Source: Otatea glauca
Lineage: Eukaryota > Streptophyta > Magnoliopsida > Poales > Poaceae
Direction: 5' to 3'
NCBI GenBank assembly: GCA_036346275.1
Contig: JAYEVK010000472.1
Span: 89,224-153,223, forward strand
Length of the DNA: 64,000 nt
Every line of letters starts with the position of its first letter. Positions within the stretch are counted from its first letter, which is position 1. The translations under genes and the position numbers were made by a program. The notes beneath the pieces were generated by a model, which had not been told where the DNA came from, made no database searches, and saw only the letters and a program-made list of their open reading frames with translations. Below, piece by piece: positions 33,923-43,282 of the stretch.

Positions 33923-35764
33923 CTACATAGGGACCTTCCTATTTAGGTGATAGCTTATTACTTGATTAGGGATGCCTAACCGAGTAACGATACTCCTCAT
34001 GAACTTCTTAGCAGCTTCTGAGGTGATGTTCCTGACGGGTTCGGCTTCAATCCACTTGGTGAACGTGTCGATAGCCACAAACAGGAACTTGTAACCTCCT
34101 TGGGCTCTTGGGAACGGTCCCAAGATATCCAAGCCCTAGACGGAGAAAGGCCAAGATAGATGAATACTTTGCAGGGCTTGAGCTGGTCTGGTGGTTTGCT
34201 TGCCGTAAAATTGGCAGTTCTCGAACTTTTTCACCAGCTCGCAAACATCCTGGAGGGTAGTCGGCCAATAGAACCCCTGTTAGAAAACCTTTCCGACTAA
34301 GGTGCGATAGGACGCATGGTTTCCGTGAGATGCCTCCATGGACATCGAGTAATATCTTATTGCCCTCTTCTCGAGTGATGCACTTCATCAAGATTCCGCA
34401 CTCCCTTTCATTAGAGCTTGCTGTCTACCAATGCGATAGCTTGACTTACGCCAATTTTCTCGATCGAGGCATCATCATCGTGGATCTCCGACCTTTGAGA
34501 TAGGCTTGGAATGGAGTCATCCAAGTCCGCTCTCATTCGAGTAGTGCAGTTGTGTTCCATGCGGATTTCGCTTCTCTCACTCGACTAGACCATTGGTCGA
34601 AGTTGGGCAAAGATCTATCTCCGTGACGGGAGATGGATGGTTTGAGGAGTTTCTCAATGAAGACCCCTGTGGGCGTGGGCAAACGGGGCGAAGCAAGCCT
34701 GGCAAGTTTGTCGGCGACGGAGTTATCACTTCGCCTAGTATGCCTTACCTTAAGCCCTTCGAACTTGTGCTCCTTGCGAACCTTGTTCAGGTACGCCGCC
34801 ATATTGTCATACGAGCACTGGTATTCCTTCTGCACTTGGTTTATGAATAACTCTAAGTTCCCTTTCACGAGTAATCGTCTGATCCTAAGTGACGCAGCAA
34901 TGCGGAGCCCGTTAACCAGTCCTTCGTATTCTGCAACATTGTTTAAAATCAAGCTGGATAACATAATTAAGCTCCTCACCTATTGGGGATTTGAGCATGA
35001 TGCTAGATCCTGAGCCCTAAAGCGTGAGCGACCCATCGAAGAACATAGTCTAGTGGTCGTCAACCGGTTTGTGCTCCTTTTCTTCGATGTGCGTCCATTT
35101 CGCAATGAAGTCCACCAAGGCTCCATACTTGATGCTGGTTCGTGGAGCGAAATCGACCTCGAACTCGTTGAGTTCAATCGCCCACTGTGAAATTCGCCTC
35201 GTCGCCTCTTGGTTGCGTATTACCTCCTTGAGCGGATATGTCATCATGACCGTAATCTTGTGCGCTTGGAAGTAGTGCCGCAGCTTTCGGGAAGTCATCA
35301 AGATGGCGTACAACATCTTCTGCACTTGAGAGTATTGCAGCTTGGCAATGCTTTTGGATTTGTGTCGCCTGGCTCCCTCGTCGTCAACACTGGCAGCTGA
35401 TCCGCAAAGATGCTCGACCATCTCTAGGCTCTTCTTATCGCACCTGACTGTCGCGCGCTGGTCCCCCTTAATTGTAAGGACTCCTTTTGGCGCCGACATC
35501 TTGACGGTTTGGTACGCATAGTGCACCATTGCCATGAACTTGGCTAGCATTGGACGGCCTAGGATCACATTGTAGGTAGTCTCAAAGTTCGCAACGTTGA
35601 GGAGAATCTTTTCGGTGCGAAAAATGTTTGGTGTTCCAAATGCTACGGGCAGCTTGATTTGGCCAAGGTGCATCGATGATGAACGTGGAGTTATGCCATG
35701 GAACGGCTCTGCTCCGGCTTTTATCTTTGTTCGGGGAATTGATGCGCACAAGTCGGCCCGATCT
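33923..35764 (-). pseudogene. pol: pol of E: protease joined to RNase H and integrase, RT absent
   Basis: In element order: protease C-terminal half (about 35720-35400; FETTYNVILGRPMLAKF), then directly RNase H (about 35370-35060; LRHYFQAHKITVMMTYPL, EFEVDFAPRTSIKYG). A second RNase H region follows (34979-34700; NVAEYEGLVNGLRIA, RHTRRSDNSVADKLARL), then integrase (34391-33923; GPFPRAQGGYKFLFVAIDTF, with the first catalytic Asp just before). The RT palm with YVDD is missing, an internal deletion at about 35370-35400. Many stops and frameshifts. Motif wording matches RIRE2/Cinful-type gypsy pol. Confidence 0.82.
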
Positions 35765-36174
35765 TCTATTTGGCGGAGGATGACTTTGACAATCCGGCTA
35801 CGAACCACACAAGGATAAGCGCTTGCAATCGCTAAACCATACTCCTCGTCATTATCAACCATGCCAAGAACACGGGTGACCTGAACACGAAGTTCTACTC
35901 TTGCAAGCAATCGAAGAACTAGCAAGAAAAAGGATGAAGCACACACTCAAGTTGAGGTTTCGAAACCTGTTTACTACTGCTCTAGCCGAGTCAGGAGAAC
36001 AAGGATATAGTTCCACACATGGGGTAACTATTCTCAAAACAAAACCTAAGAGAAACTAAGGGAAGCTTGTCCACTATTAAACCAAGGAGATGGCTGCTAG
36101 CACGTGGATTCACGCCACTTTGATTACATGGGAACTCAGCGCAAAATAATGGTGGCACTACACCCAAGACATTG
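35765..36174 (-). repeat. LTR of M, distal part
   Basis: On the - strand it parallels the D LTR: a GGTTTTGTTT block, GATTGCTTGCA, GAAC-TCGTGTTCAGGT, GGTTTAGCGATTG and CCGGATTGTCAAAGTCA occur in the same order. It lacks the last bases of the LTR and joins E at AGATCGGG. Confidence 0.7.
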
Positions 36175-37152
36175 TGATGCGGATATATCCTCTATTGTTG
36201 TATCGTCTCATGACTCTAAGTCTACAAATAATCACATTACTTGTTTTGCTGCTGCTAAAGTGCAAGTGAGTCACGAGACCGATGCAGGTTGTGTTGATAA
36301 TGTGCTACAGGCTGAGAATTGCAATGCAAACCTTGGAGAGAAGAAAGGTGACTTGGTCATGCATCCACAAGGAGTAATATCCTTTTCTTTGGAAATATGT
36401 CACCTGAGAAAGGAATTCTATTTGGATCTATATTTGTTAGAATTATTGACAGCGATCCATTGGAATGGAAGGTAAAGAAGAGTTACATGAGCAAGGTTGG
36501 TTCACTCAAATCTGTCCATCCATTTGATCATGATGCTGCTGCTAATCACGATAAGTAACATATCATTGGGCTATATGGATGGAAAGATATTGAAGTCTAG
36601 TTTCTAGCATTTCAAACCGTGCATCATTTGGACTTTCAAGGTGGGAGATATGACTGTTTTGGTGGAGTTGCACAGGCTGTCAAAAGCTGCGCGAGACCAT
36701 ATCTTGCTGTCCAACTTCCAAGGCATTGAACCTTTTATCTACCCAAGAAAACTCCTTTAGTTTCTTGTATAGATTCACACCTAAACTAGGAGGGATGTTC
36801 CTAGTATAAATACCTATGTATTTCCATCCGAATAGACTTTTGGATGTTCGAAATAGACAGCATAAGCCATGGTTGTTTGTGGCGCAAATACCATGTGTTC
36901 TTGATAAGTTCTTCCTGCTCTTGGGTTTGTTAGTGTTGGTGCAAGTCAAGAACGGCATGTTCTTGTGATTGTCCACTGAATCTATACGATTCCTCCACAA
37001 TTCAATTCGCTCTTGTGTTGATCGCGTTTGTGTGACCAGTTCTCGATTTTGAATTGGCTCTTTTGCCGCTTGAGTGCGAGCGCCACGGTTATCGTCGTTG
37101 TACCGTGAAAGATTGGGCCACCTTTGCTCAACAGCAGGTTGGGTCTTCATCA
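36175..37152 (+). repeat. 5' LTR of F
   Basis: TGATGCGGATATATCC to GTCTTCATCA. TATA box TATAAATA at 36805-36812. Confidence 0.95.
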
Positions 37153-37154
37153 TC

Positions 37155-37166
37155 TGGTATCAGAGC
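37155..37166 (+). other. Primer-binding site of F
   Basis: TGGTATCAGAGC, initiator tRNA-Met type, two bases after the LTR. Confidence 0.95.
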
Positions 37167-37223
37167 TTTTGTTGCTCACGGTACGTAGGAATTCTTGTGG
37201 CTGATTTCAGATTGCTTGCAACA

Positions 37224-38258
37224 ATGTCGGGGGCAAGGCATCTCGTTGGAGAAAATGAAGAAATTGTTGAGGAGCAGCTGCCAATTAACCCCACTCTTCT
37301 CACTGCTACGCGTGCTCAGTTTGAGGCCGCGTCGGTCTTCTACCATGAGCGGGAGAATCAGCTTCGTGGTGAGTTGAACTTGATGCACACCCGCATCACT
37401 GATGGGTTCAATGATGTCAATGCCAATCTTCGACGTTTGGAAGAGATTCTACTACCACAACAAGGAGATGACGCACCGAGGCAGCAAGCACATGTTCGCG
37501 GTCGACGTGCTAGCTCACATGGCAGCGATGAACGGGACTTTGGAACTGATTTGGAGGACAACATATCTGAAGCTCGATTTGATTTTCGTCGTAATCGACA
37601 TAATCACAATGACCGTCAAGGTGCTAGACATGGAGGAATTCATAGGAGAGGTGTTGATCGTGAGGTGGATGGTATTGGTCGTGTAAGAATCACCATACCG
37701 GAGTTCAAGGGGGGTGCTGATCCGGAGGAATATTTGGAGTGGGAGATGCGAGTCAATCAAATTTTTGAGAACCATCGCCATTCAAGAAAAGAAGGTTCGT
37801 GTTGCTTCCATTGAGTTCACCAAATATGCTATTATTTGGTGGACTAATTGAATCGTGCAGGAGTGTCCATATACTTGGGAGGAGATGAAGAGAATCATGC
37901 GCTCGCTTGTACCAGCAGATTACACTTAACGTTGCACACAAAGTTGAGGCGGCTATATCAAGGTGATAAATCTGTTGATGAGTACTATCAAGAAATGCAA
38001 ATACTCATGATCCGTAAAGCTATTCGTGATGTCGCGGATGCCACCATGACAAGGTTCTTTGAAGGGCTGAATGAGGATGTGCGAAACCGTGTTGATTTGA
38101 TGCAATTCAATACCGCACAAGAGCTACTTCATCAAGCACAGCGTGCGGAACTATGGTTGAAAGACGCACACAAATCTGTTGTGCATCATGGACGTGTCAC
38201 TTCTAGTGGTTGGCGGCGCCATCACAAGATGTTAGCGAAGGTGGTTCTTCGTTTATGA
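37224..38258 (+). pseudogene. gag: gag of element F
   Basis: Starts MSGARHLVGENEE 57 bp after the primer site. A helical N-terminal region (LTATRAQFEAASVFYHEREN) and an acidic/basic hinge follow. The gag core begins ITIPEFKGGADPEEYLEWE. The frame is lost near 37800 and resumes at 37848-38258 (LYQGDKSVDEYYQEMQIL, FFEGLNEDVRNRVDL), another standard gag block. One further shift near 38210 leads into the knuckle frame. The frameshifts probably inactivate it, although F is young. Confidence 0.85.
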
Positions 38259-39077
38259 CGGTTGCGTCAACTAAACCAAGTGGATCATCTCCGAAAGAAG
38301 CATCAAGAGAAGTAGGGACAGCAAGCAAGGATTATTCCAAAGCTGATTCTGGTGCCTTCTCTACCGCTAGAACTCAGAATATTGAGTGCTTCAAGTGCAA
38401 GGGCAGGGGACACATGATGAAAGATTGCCCAAATTTAAAGGCAGTAATGCTTACCACCGATGGAAAGTATGTTTCAGAGAGTGATGCAAGTGAGAAATCA
38501 GATATGGGAGGTGAAGAACATGATGATGTGGTTCATTGTGACCCTGAAGATGGACAATGTGCTCAGAAGGTGAATCGTGATAGTGCTCCAATTGTGGAGA
38601 AGGGACAGCGATGTGCTATTTTCCAAACCGAATGCAAGATCAAGGGAAAACGGTGTAAGCTTGTGATAGATGGAGGAAGCTACAATAATGTGATTAGCAA
38701 GTATGTGGTTGATGCTTTGAAATTGGCCACAGGCGCCACCCAAAGCCATATTACATGAAGTGGCTTCATAATGTTGGTAAGCTCAAGGTGACCCATAAGG
38801 TGCATGTACCATTTTCCATCGATGGATATGAAGACAAGGTAGAGTGCGATGTCGTTGCAATGCATGCTAGTCAAATTCTTTGGGGCGCCCATGGCAATTT
38901 GACCGAATGCTACGCACCAAGGAGGACTAACCGCTATACATTTATGCATCGAGGGGTGTTTGTTTCTTTGCTGCCCAAAAGTGGGGATGATATTCATTGT
39001 GACATCCACACTAAGCTAAAGAGTGTTTTGAAGAACAACTCGAAACCGAGGACGGTTTCGCTTGAAGAGGTAGGGGA
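38210..39077 (+). pseudogene. pol: Zinc knuckle and protease of F, fused to the 3' terminus
   Basis: A CCHC knuckle (CFKCKGRGHMMKDC) is followed by an acidic linker and the protease: CKLVIDGGSYNNVISKYVV contains the active-site DGGS. A frameshift at about 38755 separates the second half (KVECDVVAMHASQILWGA, position of the usual LLGRPW block). The frame then runs to PRTVSLEEVGDDADI, which crosses the purine tract into the 3' LTR. No RT follows, so the element body is deleted between protease and the C-terminal peptide. Confidence 0.82.
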
Positions 39078-40054
39078 TGATGCGGATATATCCTCTATTG
39101 TTGTATCGTCTCATGACTCTAAGTCTACAAATAATCACATTACTTGTTTTGCTGCTACTAAAGTGCAAGTGAGTCACGAGACCGATGCAGGTTGTGTTGA
39201 TAATGTGCTACAGCTGAGAATTGCAATGCAAACCTTGAGAGAAGAAATGTGACTTGGTCATGCATCCACAAGGAGTAATATCCTTTCTTTTGGAAATATG
39301 TCACCTGAGAAAGGAATTCTATTTGGATCCATATTTGTTAGAATTATTGACAGCGATCCATTGGAATGGAAGGTAAAGAAGAGTTACATGAGCACGGTTG
39401 GTTCACTCAAATCTGTCCATCCATTTGATCATGATGCAGCTGCTAATCACGATAAGTAACATATCCTTGGGCTATATGGATGGAAAGATATTGAAGTCTA
39501 GTTTCTAGCATTTCAAACCTGCATCATTTGGACTTTCAAGGTGGGAGATATGACTGTTTTGGTGGGAGTTGCACAGGCTGTCAAAAGCTGCGCGAGACCA
39601 TATCTTGCTATCCAACTTCCAAGGCATTGAACCTTTTATCTACCCAAGAAAACTCCTTTAGTTTCTTGTATAGATTCACACCTAAGCTTGGAGGGATGTT
39701 CCTAGTATAAATACCTATGTATTTTCATCCGAATAGACTTTTGGATGTTCGTAAATAGACAGCATAAGCCATGGTTGTTTGTGGCGCAAATACCATGTGT
39801 TCTTGATAAGTTCTTCCCGCTCTTGGGTTTGTTAGTGTTGGTGCAAGTCAAGAACAGCATGTTCTTGTGATTGTCCACTGAATCTATACGATTCTCCACT
39901 CAATTCGCGTTCTTGTGTTGATCGCGGTTTGTGTGACCAGCCGCTTTTGAATTGGCTCTTTTGCCGCTTGAGTGCGAAAGGCCACGAAGCTATCGTCGTT
40001 GTACCGTGAAAGATTGGGCCACCTTTGCTCAACAAGCAGGTTGGGTCTTCATCA
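39078..40054 (+). repeat. 3' LTR of F
   Basis: Same edges as the 5' LTR, preceded by GAAGAGGTAGGGGA. TATAAATA at 39706-39713. CATTG follows. Confidence 0.95.
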
Positions 40055-40563
40055 CATTGAAGATTGTTTCGGATGTTGGAGTTTTTCAAAGATATCATCC
40101 AAATTTCGTAAAGAATTTGATGGTGAGGTCTGATCTATTGGAAAGTGCACGAGATAATATTTTAATCAAGTGCTCACACGCCCCAAACGAACTCCGTTTG
40201 CATTCTCTATGCTCATTTAATATCAGACTGGTCTTTAGAGGCCGAGTTGGATCCTTTCACATTCCCACCTTGCTTGATGACTTGTGTTGGCGAATTAAAA
40301 CTCTCTTGCTGATCGGTGCCAAGGTTCCTATGTTTGGGAATATTAAAATTTAGCGAACTGTTCTCCAAAGTTACATTATGCAACCCAAGAAACGAATTTA
40401 CCTGATAATTTAGTTGTCGCGCATGAGCTCGGGTAATTTGTCCTTGTATGTGGGTCGAATGTGTCCTTGTATGTGGGTTGAATTTTTCTGATCACTAGGA
40501 GGAATTTGTTGATCATTGGTCATTGGTGCCATGGGTGTATCTAACGTAGCTATATCCTCATCA
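40055..40563 (-). repeat. LTR of M, proximal part
   Basis: On the - strand it starts TGATGAGGATATAGC after the purine tract. One frame stays open into the LTR and reads ARQLNYQVNSFLGLHN, a form of the TRARARQLN-type C terminus seen in gypsy polyproteins. A neighbouring frame gives SRTTQMQEGEDDEDI across the LTR edge. Confidence 0.7.
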
Positions 40564-40740
40564 TCCTCCCCTTCTTGCATTTGAGTCGTCCTCGACTCAA
40601 GCTCATCGTTCTCTCCAAAATATGGCTTCAAATATCTTCAAATTCTTCTTTAGAACAGCCCTCAACATGATTGACAAGGTTCGATTCACCACTTCAGTTT
40701 GGCTATCAGTTTGAGGGTGGCATGTGGTAAAGGTGGAAAC
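40564..40740 (-). pseudogene. pol: Integrase and C-terminal fragment of M
   Basis: The - strand frame reads HPQTDSQTEVVNRTLSIMLR, the block carrying the third catalytic Glu of gypsy integrase. It then passes after a deletion to GENDELESRTTQMQEGE and the LTR. The rest of integrase is missing on both sides. At 40740 it joins an unrelated sequence assigned to the LTR of element I. Confidence 0.75.
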
Positions 40741-40985
40741 ACGCCTTTCTTGAATACGGCATCAAGCATGGGAGGTGGCCAAGGTGGCGATCGAACTGAT
40801 GAAGGTGATGGCGCCATGTCCAAAAGCTAAGGAGGCCAACTGTGTGATCGACCTGACCCTAGTGAGGATCGGTGAAGCCATGTCGATGCAGCCATCCTAG
40901 TAGATGTAGACGATGCAGATGATACTGTGGAGTGTCGCCAAACGGATATAGAGTTGGTCATATCCAGGGTGAGCATGATCTCATC
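40741..40985 (-). repeat. LTR remnant of element I (left of H)
   Basis: With H removed, this joins 53225 rightward. The - strand then reads a purine-rich tract followed by TGATGAGATCATGC, the same LTR opening as D and M. Only about 245 bp remain before the junction with M. Confidence 0.5.
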
Positions 40986-43227
40986 TGAAGGACCATGTGG
41001 AGGTCTACCCAAATTTGTGATGAGTATTTGACTTTATGTGATCTAGGATAGCTTATGTTTGAGTTTTGGATTCAAAATGGATTTCAAGTTGGAAGGTTGT
41101 TTGCGCCGGACCGAGTTAGGTTAGACTGCACATTTGCGTCGGACCAAGGGAAATGAGAAACGAAGAGTTTCCCATTTGCGTCGGACCAAGGGAAATGAGA
41201 AACAGAGAGTTTCCCATTTGCGCCGGACCAAGAGAAATGAGAAACAGAGAGTTTCCCATTTGCGCCAGACCAAGGGAAGAGGGAAACAGAGGTTTTCCCA
41301 TTTGCGCCGGACCAAGTCCAATGAGTTTCACGTCTACGCCGGACTGCTTTTCTTTCGCGCCGGACTGGTTTTGCAGCTGGCAGAAATTAGCATTTTTGAA
41401 GGTCTTCCCTTGCTCAAAATTTTTTTGGTCTACATGAAAGATGTAGAGAATTCCAAGACGCATCTTTTTCATGTTGACAAGTTTTTCATTTCAGCAACAT
41501 AAAAAATCATAGAAAATCGGGAAGGTTAACAGTGAGTTTCACATTTGTGCCGGACCGATTCTTGTTAGCACTTTTTAAGGGTCTTTCCGTGCTTAAAAAA
41601 TTATTTAGTCTACATGAAAGTTGTAGAGAATTGCAAGACACATCGTTTTCATGTTGACAAGTTTTTCATTTGAGCAACATACAAAAACATAGAAAATCGG
41701 GAAGGTTAACAGAGATTTTCATGTTTACGCCGGACCGGTTTTGCAGCTGGCAGTAATTTGCCTTTTTAAGGGTCTTCTCGTGCTCGAAAAAACTTATGTG
41801 TTCTACATGAAAGTTGTAGAGAATTTCGAAACTCAACTTTTTCATGTTGACAAGTTTTTTCAGTAGAACAACATATAAAATCATAAAAAAATTGAGAAGA
41901 TCCTGCAGTATTGAGAATAGCTTGTCTGCATTTGGCTGAAATGCTTTGGTCCGTTTTTGGTCCTTTCTAACACCAACTCGTGATCGAATTGTTGTGATGG
42001 GTTCATGGTGGAACCAAGAAGGGATTTCTTGTCTTTGTGAATGTAGGACTTCGTTTGGTGGTCATGGTGAGGCGAAGGGAGGCTCGAACTAGGCATGGGA
42101 TGGCCGGAGGTTCAAGTTGGTCGAAAGTTCGCCGGAAGATGGCCGGAGATGAAGCCGGTGCAGTTCCAAGAGACAAGAGATCAGTGGAGAAGCCAGCTTA
42201 TCACTACTTGGATCAAGCAGAGCTCTAGGGTTGCAATTCTGGAAGATAAAGTAGTGGATAAGTGTAGCTTGCTTTCAGGCGTACTAGAAAGTACCTGAGT
42301 ATAGTTGAGAGTTGTTGAGAGTGACAATGTAAGGATCAAATCCTAGCTTTTGGAAGTTGGCTTAGGATTGAAGCAAGACATCCAAGGGTGGGAATTGATC
42401 CTATGTCACTATAAATAGAGGGTAGGGCGCCTCCCTCTTTGAAGGTTTCGAGGTTTTTCCCGCTCATTTGAGTTTTGCCCACTTTGTTGTGAGGCTTTGT
42501 AAACCTCCTTCCGTAAATGAAATGTTCTTCATTTATGTTCTTGTTTCATTTCCTTTACGCATTTACATTACGCACTTAAATTCTGCTATCTAAATTCTGC
42601 ATTTACTTACTTGCAATTTACTTTTTGTAATTTGGATTTGCCTCATCTCCTTCTACATGCTATTGAATCTTTGTTGAAATTCATGGTTGATGAACTCTTC
42701 TCTTGATTCGATGCTTTCAATCATGTAGGCAATCCTTGCGTTCTTGTTGCAAGTTGTAAATCTGTGTGTTCTTGAAATGCGTAAACGTGTGACTTGCAGT
42801 TCTTTAGTTTTGATTTGCTTCTGGTTCTTGTTGCCAAGGATGAGAGATTGATTGGATGAATCTTCACTTAGAGCATAACCAAATCCTCTAGGCAATCCTG
42901 GTTCAAGTTCTGCAAAGAAACCGATCTTTTGTCCCTTCATGATGAATTCTTAATTCATCGAGTTTTGGTGTTTACTCCTGTAATATTTTGCTTGCTGTGA
43001 CGTGTGAGAAGGCATTCAAGTCTATCTTGATCATTAGAATCTCACGAGCATGCCAAGATCACAGATTGGCTTTTGGAGTCGTGCTGTTTTCTGAACACTG
43101 CTTGTGTTTTTCTAGTCTCTGTTCTTTACAAGCAGTACTTAGTCTTTGGCTAGTATTTGTCCAAGAGGTGGGAAAATTTTTTTTGGGACCATTCACCGCC
43201 CCCTCTGGTCGCCATCTCGGTCTTTGA
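40986..43227 (+). repeat. 5' LTR of H
   Basis: TGAAGGACCATG to GGTCTTTGA (CA in the 3' LTR, here mutated to GA). It contains a 42-bp tandem repeat (41100-41330), three roughly 180-190-bp modules (41360-41900) and TATA box TATAAATAG at 42410-42418. Confidence 0.95.
41100..41370. repeat. 42-bp tandem repeat with TTTGCGCCGGACC motif, 5' LTR of H
   Basis: Four units of 42 bp plus partial units, each with a GCGCCGGACC-type core and GGGAAA/TTTCCC arms that could form a stem. The motif occurs about ten times in the LTR. The 3' LTR copy is at 51065-51370. Confidence 0.9.
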
Positions 43228-43229
43228 AT

Positions 43230-43241
43230 TGGTATCAGAGC
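43230..43241 (+). other. Primer-binding site of H
   Basis: TGGTATCAGAGC, two bases past the LTR. Confidence 0.95.
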
Positions 43242-43282
43242 CGGTTTTGCTCTTTAATAGATCTTGACCGCTCTCAAGAGCC

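Larger units (their letters stand above)
32939..35764 (-). mobile_element. Element E: RIRE2/Cinful-like gypsy fragment with RT deleted
   Basis: Contains the antisense gene start with promoter (33145-33720, + strand) and, on the - strand, protease, RNase H and integrase pieces (35764-33923). No LTRs are present. Both edges abut LTRs of the D/M type in opposite orientation, with AGATCGGG at each junction as an inverted pair. Sense strand is -. Confidence 0.7.
36175..40054 (+). mobile_element. Element F: short gypsy element with gag and protease only, TSD CATTG
   Basis: A 3,880-bp element with perfect CATTG duplications (36170-36174, 40055-40059). LTRs of 978 and 977 bp are almost identical, the best matched pair here, so F is probably the youngest complete insertion. 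Tract TGGTATCAGAGC primes it and GAAGAGGTAGGGGA is the polypurine tract. After protease the sequence jumps straight to the 3' terminus; RT, RNase H and integrase are missing, so movement would need proteins from another element. Confidence 0.95.
35765..40740 (-). mobile_element. Element M: gypsy 3' end (integrase and LTR), split by F
   Basis: Two pieces, 40740-40055 and 36174-35765, become continuous when F (36175-40054) is removed. Order on the - strand: integrase fragment, C-terminal polyprotein, purine tract, LTR start at 40563, LTR continuing through the F insertion and ending near 35765. The 5' portion of M is missing at 40740, where element I sequence starts. Confidence 0.72.

Noticed and set aside
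40741..40985. Host exon left of H
   Set aside because: A 61-codon - strand frame exists, but joining across H places it in the LTR of element I.
41100..41370. CRISPR-like array
   Set aside because: Units are contiguous without unique spacers, lie in a plant LTR and have no cas genes.
41121..41502. Repeat proteins with 14-residue units on both strands (also at 51118-51495)
   Set aside because: Produced by a 42-bp non-coding LTR repeat whose length is a multiple of three; no start context or conservation expected.
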